From an uncultured Bacteroidales bacterium (GTDB taxonomy: Bacteria > Bacteroidota > Bacteroidia > Bacteroidales > Muribaculaceae): a DNA stretch of 56,410 nt. Position numbers and translations under genes: made by a program. The stretch's first letter is position 1. Each line of letters opens with the position of its first letter. Positions 1 through 7,406 of this stretch are shown piece after piece. The notes beneath the pieces were generated by a model that was not told the origin of the DNA, made no database searches, and worked only from the letters and a program-made list of their open reading frames with translations. The stretch covers positions 1-56,410 of the forward strand of contig CACZHT010000025.1 of assembly GCA_902781045.1 (NCBI GenBank). Reading direction: 5' to 3'.

Positions 1-839
1 GGAGGTGTCGGTGGAGAAAAACAGCTTGTGTTTGCCTGTGGGCATGATCCAGATGACAAGCCGCACCGTGCACTTCAGAGCCTTAGAGTAGGCCAGCAGC
101 GTGTAGGCCTTGCCCGGCAGCCCGTCCACGACGACGGGTGTCATCCTTGACAAGTCGAGCTTGTTGACGTCGATCTTGCCGTCCTTTATCCTGGGCCTTC
201 CCTTCTTGCCTGTTGGCCCTCCCTGATAGAGGTAGTACAGCACGGCATTGTCGCGGAAGCGGCTGATGAGGTGGAACCCCTGGGCACGGATGCCTTCATA
301 GAAGGTGCGGGTCGAGAAGAAGGCGTCGGCAACGACAAGGTCGGTCAGCTTGAGCAGTTTCTTGCGGTAGCGCTTGATGACCGCTATATAGTGGTCCGCC
401 AGCGTCTTGTTGCGCTTCTTGAGTTCGAAGTTCCCCGGTGTCTGGTGGGCACGCAGCATCATGCAGTTGTGGGCGTCGATATCTATCAGCCCCAACCCCA
501 TGATCTCAAGCCCGTGCTTGACGGCACCCGCACATCCCGACCAGAAGCGACCGATATGCGGAGTCTTCTTGCCCGCCTTGCTGATGTAGCTGGGGTCGAT
601 GGCGATGGCCTTGCGACCCTCGGTGCCGAAGTAGCGCAGGGCAAGGGCGGCGTTGAAGCGCAGCCAGTTCAGGCTCTTCGAGCGCAGCCGCCCGAAGTTC
701 TGGCGGTAGCACTGTTCGCAGTGAGTAGTACCTCGATGATGACTGACTCAAAACTTTTGCTTAACTTTGACGCGCAATCGTGCAAGGCCTCCTTGCAGAT
801 GCCCGTATATTGGTCGAGTGCTTCTGAAATATATCTCAT
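1..839 (-). pseudogene. Broken IS4-like DDE transposase, cut by left edge
   Basis: Read on the minus strand, an ATG at 839 opens a frame starting MRYISEALDQYTGICKEAL that leaves phase around 720-750. The rest of the protein continues in another frame, from CEQCYRQNFGRLRSKSLNWL near 725 down to the window edge. That part carries segments typical of a DDE transposase: AIAIDPSYISKAGKKT (first catalytic Asp) and LVVADAFFSTRTFYE (second Asp). In the second frame a TGA at 748-750 lies just upstream of the join, so one intact protein is not possible as read. I infer a small internal deletion plus frameshift. The 3' part and its terminal repeat lie outside the window. The family call (IS4 group) rests on motif recognition only. 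Confidence 0.6.
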
Positions 840-964
840 ATCTTAGCAGTGTTTGGCGACCACTAAGTTACTGAATATCAGGCACTTGACCAAATCTTAT
901 CAGTTATATATCATTAAAATAACTCATTGATTTTCAAATATTTAACTTAATTATTAACTAAGTA

Positions 965-2116
965 TTGTTAACTTTAAACTTGAAGACCCCTTATTACATA
1001 GTCTACGAGGAGAAGCTGCGGCGCAATCTGGATCTCATCACGCGGGTGAGTCGCGAGGCTGGGGTAAAGATTATCATGGCTTTCAAGGCCAATGCCCTGT
1101 GGCGCACGTTCCCCATCTTCCGTGAGTATGGCATCTGCTCGACGGCCAGCTCGGTCAACGAGATGCTGCTGGCCAATGATGAACTTGGTTGCCTGGCACA
1201 CACTTACTGTCCGGCCTACACCGACGAGACCATCGAGCAATTCATGGCCGGCAGCTCGCACATCACGTTTAACTCGGTTGACCAGTTCCACCGCTTTCAG
1301 GACCGCATAGAGTGCCACAACGCCACCACCGGTGCTCACCGCATCAGCTGCGGCCTGCGCATCAACCCCATGTGCTCGGTCATCGAGACCGACATCTACA
1401 ATCCGTGCTGTCCGGGTTCACGCTTCGGCGTGACTGCCGACCGCCTGACCCGGCTGCCCGAGGGCATCGAGGGGTTTCACTTCCACGCTTTGTGTGAGTC
1501 GACGTCTCATGATTTGAAGCGGGTGCTTGAGGCCACCGAAGAGCAGTTTGGACGCTTTCTGCCCCGTCTGCGCTGGCTCAACATGGGTGGTGGTCACCTG
1601 ATGACGCGTGAGGGTTATGACGTGGAGCATCTGATCGCGTTGTTGCTTGACTTCAAGCGGCGGCATCCCGGTCTGGAGGTCATCCTTGAGCCCGGCAGCG
1701 CATTCTGCTGGCAGACGGGCAATCTTGAGGCCACTGTGGTCGATGTGGTTGAGAACAGCGGTATCAGCACGGCCATTGTCGACGTGTCGTTTGCTTGCCA
1801 CATGCCCGATTGTCTGGAGATGCCTTACAAGCCTCGCATCTCGCAGGCCCTTGACGAAGTTGACCCTTCACAGCCCACCTACCGCATCGGAGGCAACTCG
1901 TGTCTGAGTGGTGACTGGGTGGGCGACTGGAGCTTTGCGCGGCCTCTCAAGCCCGGCGACCGCCTGACCTTTGAGGACATGAACCACTACACAACGGTCA
2001 AGACCAACATGTTCAATGGCATCCAGCATCCGTCGCTGGTGCTGGAGCGCATGGACGGTGCCGTGGTGGTCATGCGAGAGTTCACCTACCAGGACTACAA
2101 GAGCCGCATGAACTGA
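965..2116 (+). CDS. nspC: Carboxynorspermidine/carboxyspermidine decarboxylase
   Basis: PLP enzyme of the fold-III (alanine racemase-like) group that decarboxylates carboxy(nor)spermidine, the last step of the carboxyspermidine route to spermidine or norspermidine. About 383 residues, the normal length. The PLP lysine is probably K41 in MAFKANALW. Other family segments are EGFHFHALCES, LNMGGGH, LEPGSAF and the C-terminal GNSCLSGDWVGDW with KTNMFNGIQHPS. No ATG is available: an in-frame TAA lies at 959-961 and only TTG codons at 965 and 980 precede the conserved LKTPYYI segment, so a TTG start is likely. The partner carboxyspermidine dehydrogenase gene is not in the window. Cytoplasmic. Confidence 0.9.
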   Translation: MLTLNLKTPYYIVYEEKLRRNLDLITRVSREAGVKIIMAFKANALWRTFPIFREYGICSTASSVNEMLLANDELGCLAHTYCPAYTDETIEQFMAGSSHITFNSVDQFHRFQDRIECHNATTGAHRISCGLRINPMCSVIETDIYNPCCPGSRFGVTADRLTRLPEGIEGFHFHALCESTSHDLKRVLEATEEQFGRFLPRLRWLNMGGGHLMTREGYDVEHLIALLLDFKRRHPGLEVILEPGSAFCWQTGNLEATVVDVVENSGISTAIVDVSFACHMPDCLEMPYKPRISQALDEVDPSQPTYRIGGNSCLSGDWVGDWSFARPLKPGDRLTFEDMNHYTTVKTNMFNGIQHPSLVLERMDGAVVVMREFTYQDYKSRMN

Positions 2117-2149
2117 GTTTTTAGACTTTAGACCTTAGACTTTAGACTT

Positions 2150-2190
2150 TTAGTTTTTAGTCGGGGCAACAACTAAGAACTAAAAACTAA
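2150..2190. terminator. Hairpin of TTAG/CTAA repeats after nspC
   Basis: TTAGTTTTTAGT (2150-2161) is perfectly complementary to ACTAAAAACTAA (2179-2190). It lies in a 107-base gap made of short TTAGAC/AACTAA repeats. The stem is AT-only and has no clear T tract, so it may be a weak terminator or simply a repeat. Confidence 0.35.
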
Positions 2191-2223
2191 CTAACAACAA
2201 ACTAACAACTAAGAACTTTATAA

Positions 2224-3399
2224 ATGATGAAGCATACTCTTCCCTATTATGAGCCCATCATCAAATCGACGCAGAGCAAGGCCGACAATGACATTGTCGA
2301 CGAGTGCGTCGAGCTTTACGAGGCCGGAAAGACCCACGAGTCGCTGCTTCGCCTCATCGACTTTTTCAACCCCGAGTTACGCCAGAAGTATGGTAACGCC
2401 GAGGGCACCGCACTGCACATCCCGCACGGCTCCATCATGGTGGACATCCTGCTGGGCGACGACGATGTGTACATTTACAGTGACTTCCTGTTGGTGCCTG
2501 ACGACCAGCGTTTGCCCATGTTGCGTCAGGTGGCCGAGCTGAACTCCAGCCGCCTGATGTTGCCGCGCTTTGTGCTCACGGGCGACAAGCTGCGCATCGA
2601 GTATCGTTGCTCAACTCGGCAGTGTCACCCCTACAAGATTTTTACCGTTTTGCGCAACATCTGCATGGTGGGCGACCGCTATGACGACGAGTTCTGTGAG
2701 AAGTTTGGAGCCAAGCGCTGCTACACGCCTCACGTCATGCCCTATCAGCCACAGGAGGTAGACTATATCTACGACGGCATACAGACATTGTGTAGCCAGG
2801 CCCTGGAAGGAGTCGAGAAGTATAGTCGCCAGCGTTTCTATGGCTACGCCATGCAGCTGCTGGCCGCCACCATCTGCCAGATTTACTATATGGCCAGCCC
2901 ACAAGGCATGCTGCTCAACAAGATCAATCGCACCATCGGTGAGTTGAGCCAGGACGACATCCCCATCCTCGACCAGATGAAGAAGGGTGTCACCGCCTTG
3001 CGCGAGATTCAGGCCATCAGCAAGCAAGATCTGGCTCACGACCTCTATCATGTCGAGATCCTGGCCTCGCCCAACCTGCGCGGCACGCTACAGACGCTGC
3101 AGAAGAAGCTGGCCGATGTATTTAAAGCATCGCTCGAACGTGTGCAGTTCAAAGACTACGAACAGAGCGCATTACGCTTGCTCTATGTCATCTATCGCCT
3201 CTTCTATGAGTACGACATTCCCGATGACATCAATGCAGTGCTTGCCGAGGGTCTGAAGAAGGCTAGCGACAAGCCCTTTAAAGAAGCTGCCTTCGCTCTG
3301 CTCGAGACCATCGACTATCTGATGGACGATGACAACTTTGAGGACAACGACGAGCAAGCGGCAGAGGATGGTGAGGAGCAGTTGCCCGTAGTGGAGTAG
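2224..3399 (+). CDS. YbjN-like unknown protein with acidic tail
   Basis: 391 residues, no signal peptide, cytoplasmic. I do not recognise a named family with certainty. Residues about 60-165 (ALHIPHGSIMVDILL through the RIEYRCSTR segment) have the alternating strand pattern of YbjN/type III secretion chaperone-like folds. The rest, about 170-360, is helical. The last 25 residues are very acidic (DDDNFEDNDEQAAEDGEE). The next gene's protein has a similar domain at its C-terminus, suggesting the two act together or share ancestry. The start ATGATG at 2224 follows an AT-rich repeat. Function is not assigned. Confidence 0.6.
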   Translation: MMKHTLPYYEPIIKSTQSKADNDIVDECVELYEAGKTHESLLRLIDFFNPELRQKYGNAEGTALHIPHGSIMVDILLGDDDVYIYSDFLLVPDDQRLPMLRQVAELNSSRLMLPRFVLTGDKLRIEYRCSTRQCHPYKIFTVLRNICMVGDRYDDEFCEKFGAKRCYTPHVMPYQPQEVDYIYDGIQTLCSQALEGVEKYSRQRFYGYAMQLLAATICQIYYMASPQGMLLNKINRTIGELSQDDIPILDQMKKGVTALREIQAISKQDLAHDLYHVEILASPNLRGTLQTLQKKLADVFKASLERVQFKDYEQSALRLLYVIYRLFYEYDIPDDINAVLAEGLKKASDKPFKEAAFALLETIDYLMDDDNFEDNDEQAAEDGEEQLPVVE

Positions 3400-3413
3400 A
3401 TAGATTTTAGACT

Positions 3414-3444
3414 TTAGTTAGTTCCTAGACTAAGAACTAACTAA
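3414..3444. terminator. Perfect 11-bp hairpin after the YbjN-like gene
   Basis: TTAGTTAGTTC (3414-3424) pairs exactly with GAACTAACTAA (3434-3444) around a 9-base loop. It is the same repeat style as at 2150-2190. There is no T tract, so it could be a terminator, an mRNA-stabilising stem or a repeat. Confidence 0.35.
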
Positions 3445-3483
3445 CAACTAAAAACTAACAACTAACAACTAAATTAGAAATCG

Positions 3484-4581
3484 ATGTTTAATCCCGATAT
3501 ATTTAAAGCAGTGTTTCAGGTGAAGCACTCGGGCGGCTCGGGCAGTTGCTTCTACCTCAAGTCGCTCAACCTGTTTGTGACCAACAACCATGTGGTCGAA
3601 GGCTTCCACGAGGTCGCCATCCATGACCACAACAAGATTGCCCACCTTGCCAAGGTGGTGGTGGTCAACACCACCGTCGACCTGGCTCTGCTGGCCGTGG
3701 ACGACGACTTCAGCGACCTGCCAGAGCTGACGCTCGCAGCCGACGACGCGCTCACCTATGGCGACAAAATGAAGGTGGCCGGCTACCCCTACGGCATGCC
3801 GTTCACCGTCACCGAGGGCACCGTCTCGTCGCCCAAGCAGCTGATGGATGGCCGCTACTATGTGCAGATCGACGCGCCCGTCAACCCCGGCAACTCGGGT
3901 GGACCCATCTTCAACGAGGCCGGTCAGGTGGCTGCCGTCACCGTTGCCAAGTTCACCGATGCCGACAATATGGGCTTCGGCATCCGCATCGAGGACCTCA
4001 AGCAGCTGTTGCTGTCGGTCGACAAGATTGACCGCAACAGCTTCCAGGTGCAATGCGACAGCTGTGAAGACCTCATTGCCAACGAAGAGAAAAACCAAGA
4101 GTTCTGCCCCACCTGCGGACAACGTCTGCCCGACGGGGTGTTTGACCAGCATGAGCTCTCGCCACTGGCCATTTTCTGCGAGAGGGCCATCGAGCGCCTG
4201 GGCATCAACCCCGTGGTGGCGCGCAACGGCGAAGAGTCGTGGCGGTTCCACAAAGGTTCGGCCGAGATACGCATCTTTGTCTACGACAATGACTACCTCT
4301 TCGCGGTGTGCCAGAGCAACCTCTTGCCTAAAAAGAACGTGTTACCCGTGCTCGAGTATATGCTCAGCGAGGACTTCGGCCCCTTCAAGATGGGCATCGA
4401 GGAACGCGACATCTACCTGCTCTACCGCCAGCACATCACCGATGTGACCGACATGAGCGACGAGGTGGCGCAGCAGGTGAGCGACAACCTTGTTGCCCTG
4501 GCCCTCAAGGCCGACGAGCTGGACAACATCCTGGTTGAGCGCTTCGGCTGCGAGTACTCACAGTACAGCCGTGTGGAATAA
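3484..4581 (+). CDS. Cytoplasmic HtrA-like serine protease with zinc ribbon and YbjN-like tail
   Basis: 365 residues. The N-terminal trypsin-like (S1C, HtrA/DegP) domain shows the full triad: H36 in NNHVVEG, D66 in TTVDLALLAVD and S138 in NPGNSGGPIF. Unlike DegP there is no signal peptide and no PDZ domain, so it should act in the cytoplasm. A zinc ribbon follows, with C191, C194, C208 and C211 (CDSC and CPTC pairs). Residues about 225-330 (AEIRIFVYDNDYLFAVCQS, PFKMGIEERDIYLLY) resemble the YbjN/secretion-chaperone-like domain of the preceding gene. The neighbours run in the same direction, separated by 84 bases upstream and 17 downstream. Substrates are unknown. Confidence 0.8.
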   Translation: MFNPDIFKAVFQVKHSGGSGSCFYLKSLNLFVTNNHVVEGFHEVAIHDHNKIAHLAKVVVVNTTVDLALLAVDDDFSDLPELTLAADDALTYGDKMKVAGYPYGMPFTVTEGTVSSPKQLMDGRYYVQIDAPVNPGNSGGPIFNEAGQVAAVTVAKFTDADNMGFGIRIEDLKQLLLSVDKIDRNSFQVQCDSCEDLIANEEKNQEFCPTCGQRLPDGVFDQHELSPLAIFCERAIERLGINPVVARNGEESWRFHKGSAEIRIFVYDNDYLFAVCQSNLLPKKNVLPVLEYMLSEDFGPFKMGIEERDIYLLYRQHITDVTDMSDEVAQQVSDNLVALALKADELDNILVERFGCEYSQYSRVE

Positions 4582-4598
4582 TCCTCATTAGAAAAGCG

Positions 4599-5924
4599 AT
4601 GAGCCGCTGGGACCGAGTCAAAGAGTACTTCAATCTGCAGCCCGACAAGTTAGATGAGCAGCAGACCATTGAGCAAATCAGCAGCAGTGTGGCGTTTCGC
4701 GGCGCCAACCTGTGGGTGCTGATTTTTGCCATCCTGATCGCGTCGCTGGGCTTGAACGTCAACTCGACTGCGGTCATCATCGGTGCCATGCTCATCTCGC
4801 CACTGATGGGGCCCATCATCGGCATGGGCCTGGCCGTCGGCATCAACGACCTGGACTTGCTGCGGCGGTCGGCCAAGCACTTCGGGGTGGCCACGCTCAT
4901 CAGTGTGCTCACCGCCATGTGCTTCTTCCTGATTTCGCCACTGGGCGAGGCGCAGAGCGAGTTGCTGGCCCGCACGTCGCCCACGCTCTACGATGTACTC
5001 ATTGCCTTCTGCGGCGGTGCTGCGGGCATCATCGCGTTGGCCACTCGCGGCAAGGGCAATGTCATCCCGGGTGTGGCCATCGCCACTGCGCTGATGCCCC
5101 CGCTGTGCACTGCCGGTTATGGCCTGGCCACCGGACATTGGCTCTACTTTCTGGGGGCGTTCTATCTGTTCTTTATCAACACTGTCTTTATCTGCCTCGC
5201 CACCTTCTTTGGGGTGCGGCTGCTCAAGTTCCGCCGGCGCGAGTTTGTGTCGCCGGCACGTGCCCACAAAGCCCGCAACATCATCACAGCTATCGTGTTG
5301 GCGACCATGATTCCGGCGGCTATCATGACATTCAACATCGTGGAGCAGAGCATCTTTGGCCGCGATGTCAAGCGCTTTGTCAACAAGGAGTTGACTCAGG
5401 ACGGCACTCAGATTCTCTCGAGCACCCCCGACCGCTCGACGCACACACTTCATGTGGTGGCTGTGGGGCGCGAAATCTCGCCCGCCAAGCGCGACACCGC
5501 CCAGTCGCGCATGCACTTCTACGACCTGGAGCACTATCGCCTCAACATCATCCAGGGCACGCAGACCGACAGTCTGCTCAAGCTGGGCCGACTCAACCAC
5601 ACCATCCACGACAACAATCAGAAGCTACAGTCACAACTGGCACAAATTGCAGCCCTGCAGCAGCGGCTGGCGGGCTACACCCGCTACGAGACTCTGTCGG
5701 CCGATGTGAGCCAAGAAGTCAAAGCCCTCTACCCCACTGTTGAGTCCATCGGTTTGTCGCCCATGTCCATCGCCAGCACCGACACCCTTGCGCCACATTC
5801 GGTCGTCGTGGCACTGGTGCAAACCGGCAATGCCGGACGTTTGACCGCCACCGACCGCCACAAACTGCAACAATGGCTGCAAGTGCGCACCCAAGCCGAC
5901 TCGCTCATCGTGATTGAGCGCTAA
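4599..5924 (+). CDS. DUF389 family inner membrane protein
   Basis: 441 residues. Residues about 45-220 form six or seven hydrophobic helices with the family's signature segments LGLNVNSTAVIIGAMLISPL, MGPIIGMGLAVGINDLDLL, and GNVIPGVAIATALMPPLCTAG. After the membrane part a soluble C-terminal region contains a short coiled-coil-like stretch (LNHTIHDNNQKLQSQLAQIA) and ends in a compact domain. The biochemical role of DUF389 proteins is not known. It starts 17 bases after the protease gene and is probably cotranscribed with it. Confidence 0.85.
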   Translation: MSRWDRVKEYFNLQPDKLDEQQTIEQISSSVAFRGANLWVLIFAILIASLGLNVNSTAVIIGAMLISPLMGPIIGMGLAVGINDLDLLRRSAKHFGVATLISVLTAMCFFLISPLGEAQSELLARTSPTLYDVLIAFCGGAAGIIALATRGKGNVIPGVAIATALMPPLCTAGYGLATGHWLYFLGAFYLFFINTVFICLATFFGVRLLKFRRREFVSPARAHKARNIITAIVLATMIPAAIMTFNIVEQSIFGRDVKRFVNKELTQDGTQILSSTPDRSTHTLHVVAVGREISPAKRDTAQSRMHFYDLEHYRLNIIQGTQTDSLLKLGRLNHTIHDNNQKLQSQLAQIAALQQRLAGYTRYETLSADVSQEVKALYPTVESIGLSPMSIASTDTLAPHSVVVALVQTGNAGRLTATDRHKLQQWLQVRTQADSLIVIER

Positions 5925-5936
5925 TCCCCAATCGAG

Positions 5937-6170
5937 ATGGACAAGGAATATGAGATAAGGAAATATACTGAGTATCCACGGGGGCATGACAACGAGGTCT
6001 CACGCAGTTTTGCCTATCGCTATCACGCTGGCAAAGTGTGGCTGAGTGCCAATGAGATATTCGACCGTCTTTCGGTAGAAGAAGATGAGTTTGAAGCGGC
6101 CTTTGAACAAGTCCTCTCGACATTGAAGGCACCGAATGATCGGGAGCTACAAGCGCATTCATTCCAATAA
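5937..6170 (+). CDS. Small hypothetical protein (77 aa)
   Basis: Starts 12 bases after the DUF389 stop, in the same direction. The protein is charged and soluble (MDKEYEIRKYTEYPRGHDNE, then a helical segment SVEEDEFEAAFEQVLSTLKA). I do not recognise a family. Codon use resembles the neighbours, and the tight spacing favours a real gene at the end of the operon. It could also be the truncated start of a longer gene, because the sequence downstream is decayed. Confidence 0.45.
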   Translation: MDKEYEIRKYTEYPRGHDNEVSRSFAYRYHAGKVWLSANEIFDRLSVEEDEFEAAFEQVLSTLKAPNDRELQAHSFQ

Positions 6171-6237
6171 CATCTAAAGACAGATTTTCGATATTGGATA
6201 TACCTGATATTAAAAAACCGTTTATTGTCATAACTCG

Positions 6238-6316
6238 TGCAAATATTTTTGCGTCAGTTGAAACTAAACACCCACAAAAATACTAAATCATATCGACTCA
6301 CGCAAATATTTTTGCG
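6238..6316. repeat. Two copies of a palindrome, CGCAAATATTTTTGCG
   Basis: TGCAAATATTTTTGCG at 6238-6253 and CGCAAATATTTTTGCG at 6301-6316 are near-identical, each with complementary ends (CGCAAA and TTTGCG), and both are preceded by ACTC. Each also contains TATTTTTG, matching the Bacteroidota -7 element. They lie just upstream of the decayed AlbA_2-type gene and may be its old promoter/operator. Confidence 0.5.
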
Positions 6317-6396
6317 CGAGTTTACATCTTTTGCTCGAAATTTTAGTGTATTAGCACCGTCTATGGCATCGACAAGATATACGTTGGCTACAGTTC

Positions 6397-6783
6397 ACAG
6401 GCGGCAAGGTTGAGTTTGACACCACCCTCGTCTCCTCCACCATCACCTACTGGTTTGGCAAGCGGTTGAGTGAACAGGCTGGTGAATAAGTTGGTGACCA
6501 AGTTAACACCACTGATAGACAATTAATTGATGGAGTTGTTGGCATAGTTGGGGAACAAGTTAGTGACCATGCTAGTGACCAAGCTAGTGACTAAGTACAA
6601 CGATGGGTAAATGCCATTCGTGAAGATGTTGTCACTATGTTTGATTTGCTAAAACGATTGAACATTGCGAGTCGGCGATATTTGCGTGTTAATTTATTAA
6701 CTCCGGCCATCGCTCAAGGCTATGTCCTGCGAGCATTCCCCGACAAGTCGAGCCACCCCAAACAGCGCTACCGCCTCACCTCC
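6397..6783 (+). pseudogene. Remnant of AlbA_2 (Schlafen-like) ATP-binding protein, C-terminal part
   Basis: One reading frame shows FTGGKVEFDTTLVSSTITYW, then GKRLSEQAGE and a stop, then a linker with GEQVSDHASDQASD and a second stop. It ends with LNIASRRYLRVNLLTPAIAQ and GYVLRAFPDKSSHPKQRYRL. The last part matches the winged-helix tail of AlbA_2-type ATP-binding proteins (LSPAI, IPDKP, QKYRLT pattern). The repeated EQVSD/DQASD linker is also typical of them. Two in-frame stops (6487-6489 and about 6591) and the absence of the N-terminal AlbA_2 domain show that it is dead. Family assignment is from pattern memory. Confidence 0.55.
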
Positions 6784-6846
6784 CAAAGGCCTCATCCTCC
6801 TAAACCAAATCGGCAACGATTGATAATAATTTCCCCCGCTACGCAA

Positions 6847-6875
6847 ATTGGCTGCGGTCAGAGGTTGTACCTTTG
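6847..6875 (+). promoter_or_regulatory. Promoter P1 of the RNA-ligase region
   Basis: TACCTTTG at 6868-6875 matches the TAnnTTTG -7 element, with a weak ATTG 17 bases upstream. The block 6841-6876 matches the tRNA-array promoter block at 10197-10232 at 28 of 36 positions, including the spacer. Confidence 0.5.
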
Positions 6876-6901
6876 CCTGCGAAAATGTGGCGTGAACTTT
6901 T

Positions 6902-6920
6902 TTATACACCATGTGTATAA
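6902..6920. promoter_or_regulatory. Palindrome TTATACACcatGTGTATAA, likely operator
   Basis: A perfect 8-bp inverted repeat around a 3-base centre. It lies between promoter P1 and promoter P2, where a dimeric repressor would control both. No regulator for it is identified; the truncated WYL-type gene at 9677 is one candidate. Confidence 0.45.
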
Positions 6921-6953
6921 GGAGTCTGAGGCCCAAAATTAGTTGGCAAGATA

Positions 6954-6985
6954 TTTGGAGGCATGGCAAAATTACACTAATTTTG
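6954..6985 (+). promoter_or_regulatory. Promoter P2, full Bacteroidota consensus
   Basis: TTTG at 6954-6957, exactly 20 bases, then TAATTTTG at 6978-6985. The -7 region also forms a hairpin, GCAAAATTA-cac-TAATTTTGC. Expected start of transcription is near 6991. Confidence 0.7.
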
Positions 6986-6990
6986 CAGTC

Positions 6991-7275
6991 GATTTTTGAG
7001 AACAATAATATTGCAGCAATGCAGAAACTGAGAGTTGACATATTGAAAGGCATTCGTTTTCAAAGCACAAATTGCTTTGAAAGCTATCGTCACATGCTCC
7101 CGTCAAGTGCATGGACGCCCGATGCCCACAAGTCGACTTTCCGGATTATGCGAGAGAACCCATATCATACTGCAATGTAACGCATAGTCATCCCCCCAAA
7201 GAGAGATACTACTCGATATACGAAGTGGTTGGAAAGTCAAGCAATGGCGAGACATTCCAACCACTTTTCGTTTTC
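6991..7275 (+). ncRNA. Candidate structured RNA or leader upstream of the RNA ligase
   Basis: This stretch runs from consensus promoter P2 to a hairpin with a T-rich tail. It contains a perfect 10-bp stem (TTTCAAAGCA 7058-7067 with TGCTTTGAAA 7073-7082) and the terminal stem at 7223-7266. A short frame from ATG 7019 to 7180 (53 codons, starting MQKLRVDILKG) is open but resembles nothing I know. It could be a small RNA, a leader of the ligase mRNA or a tiny gene. The evidence is the promoter/hairpin layout only. Confidence 0.35.
7223..7275 (+). terminator. Hairpin with T-rich tail before the RNA ligase
   Basis: AAGTGGTTGGAA (7223-7234) pairs perfectly with TTCCAACCACTT (7255-7266). The stem extends inward by GTC/GAC after one mismatch and is followed by TTTTCGTTTTC. 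The loop is 12 bases. It resembles an intrinsic terminator or attenuator 132 bases before the ligase start. Confidence 0.6.
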
Positions 7276-7406
7276 CATGATGCCTATCACAGGCGATGAA
7301 GACTGACTTACCACCAGCCACCACTTCTCCTCATCGTCTTTGGCCTGAGGCACTTCAAAAACAAATTATTAACCGTGTCCACTGTGGCGCACAAAACTAC
7401 AAGAAA

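Noticed and set aside
271..846. Plus-strand frame of 191 codons
   Set aside because: It is antisense to transposase sequence whose catalytic motifs are readable on the minus strand.
7296..7406. Longer N-terminus for the RNA ligase
   Set aside because: The extra 37 codons have no similarity to the family, and the ligase motifs align from the ATG at 7407.
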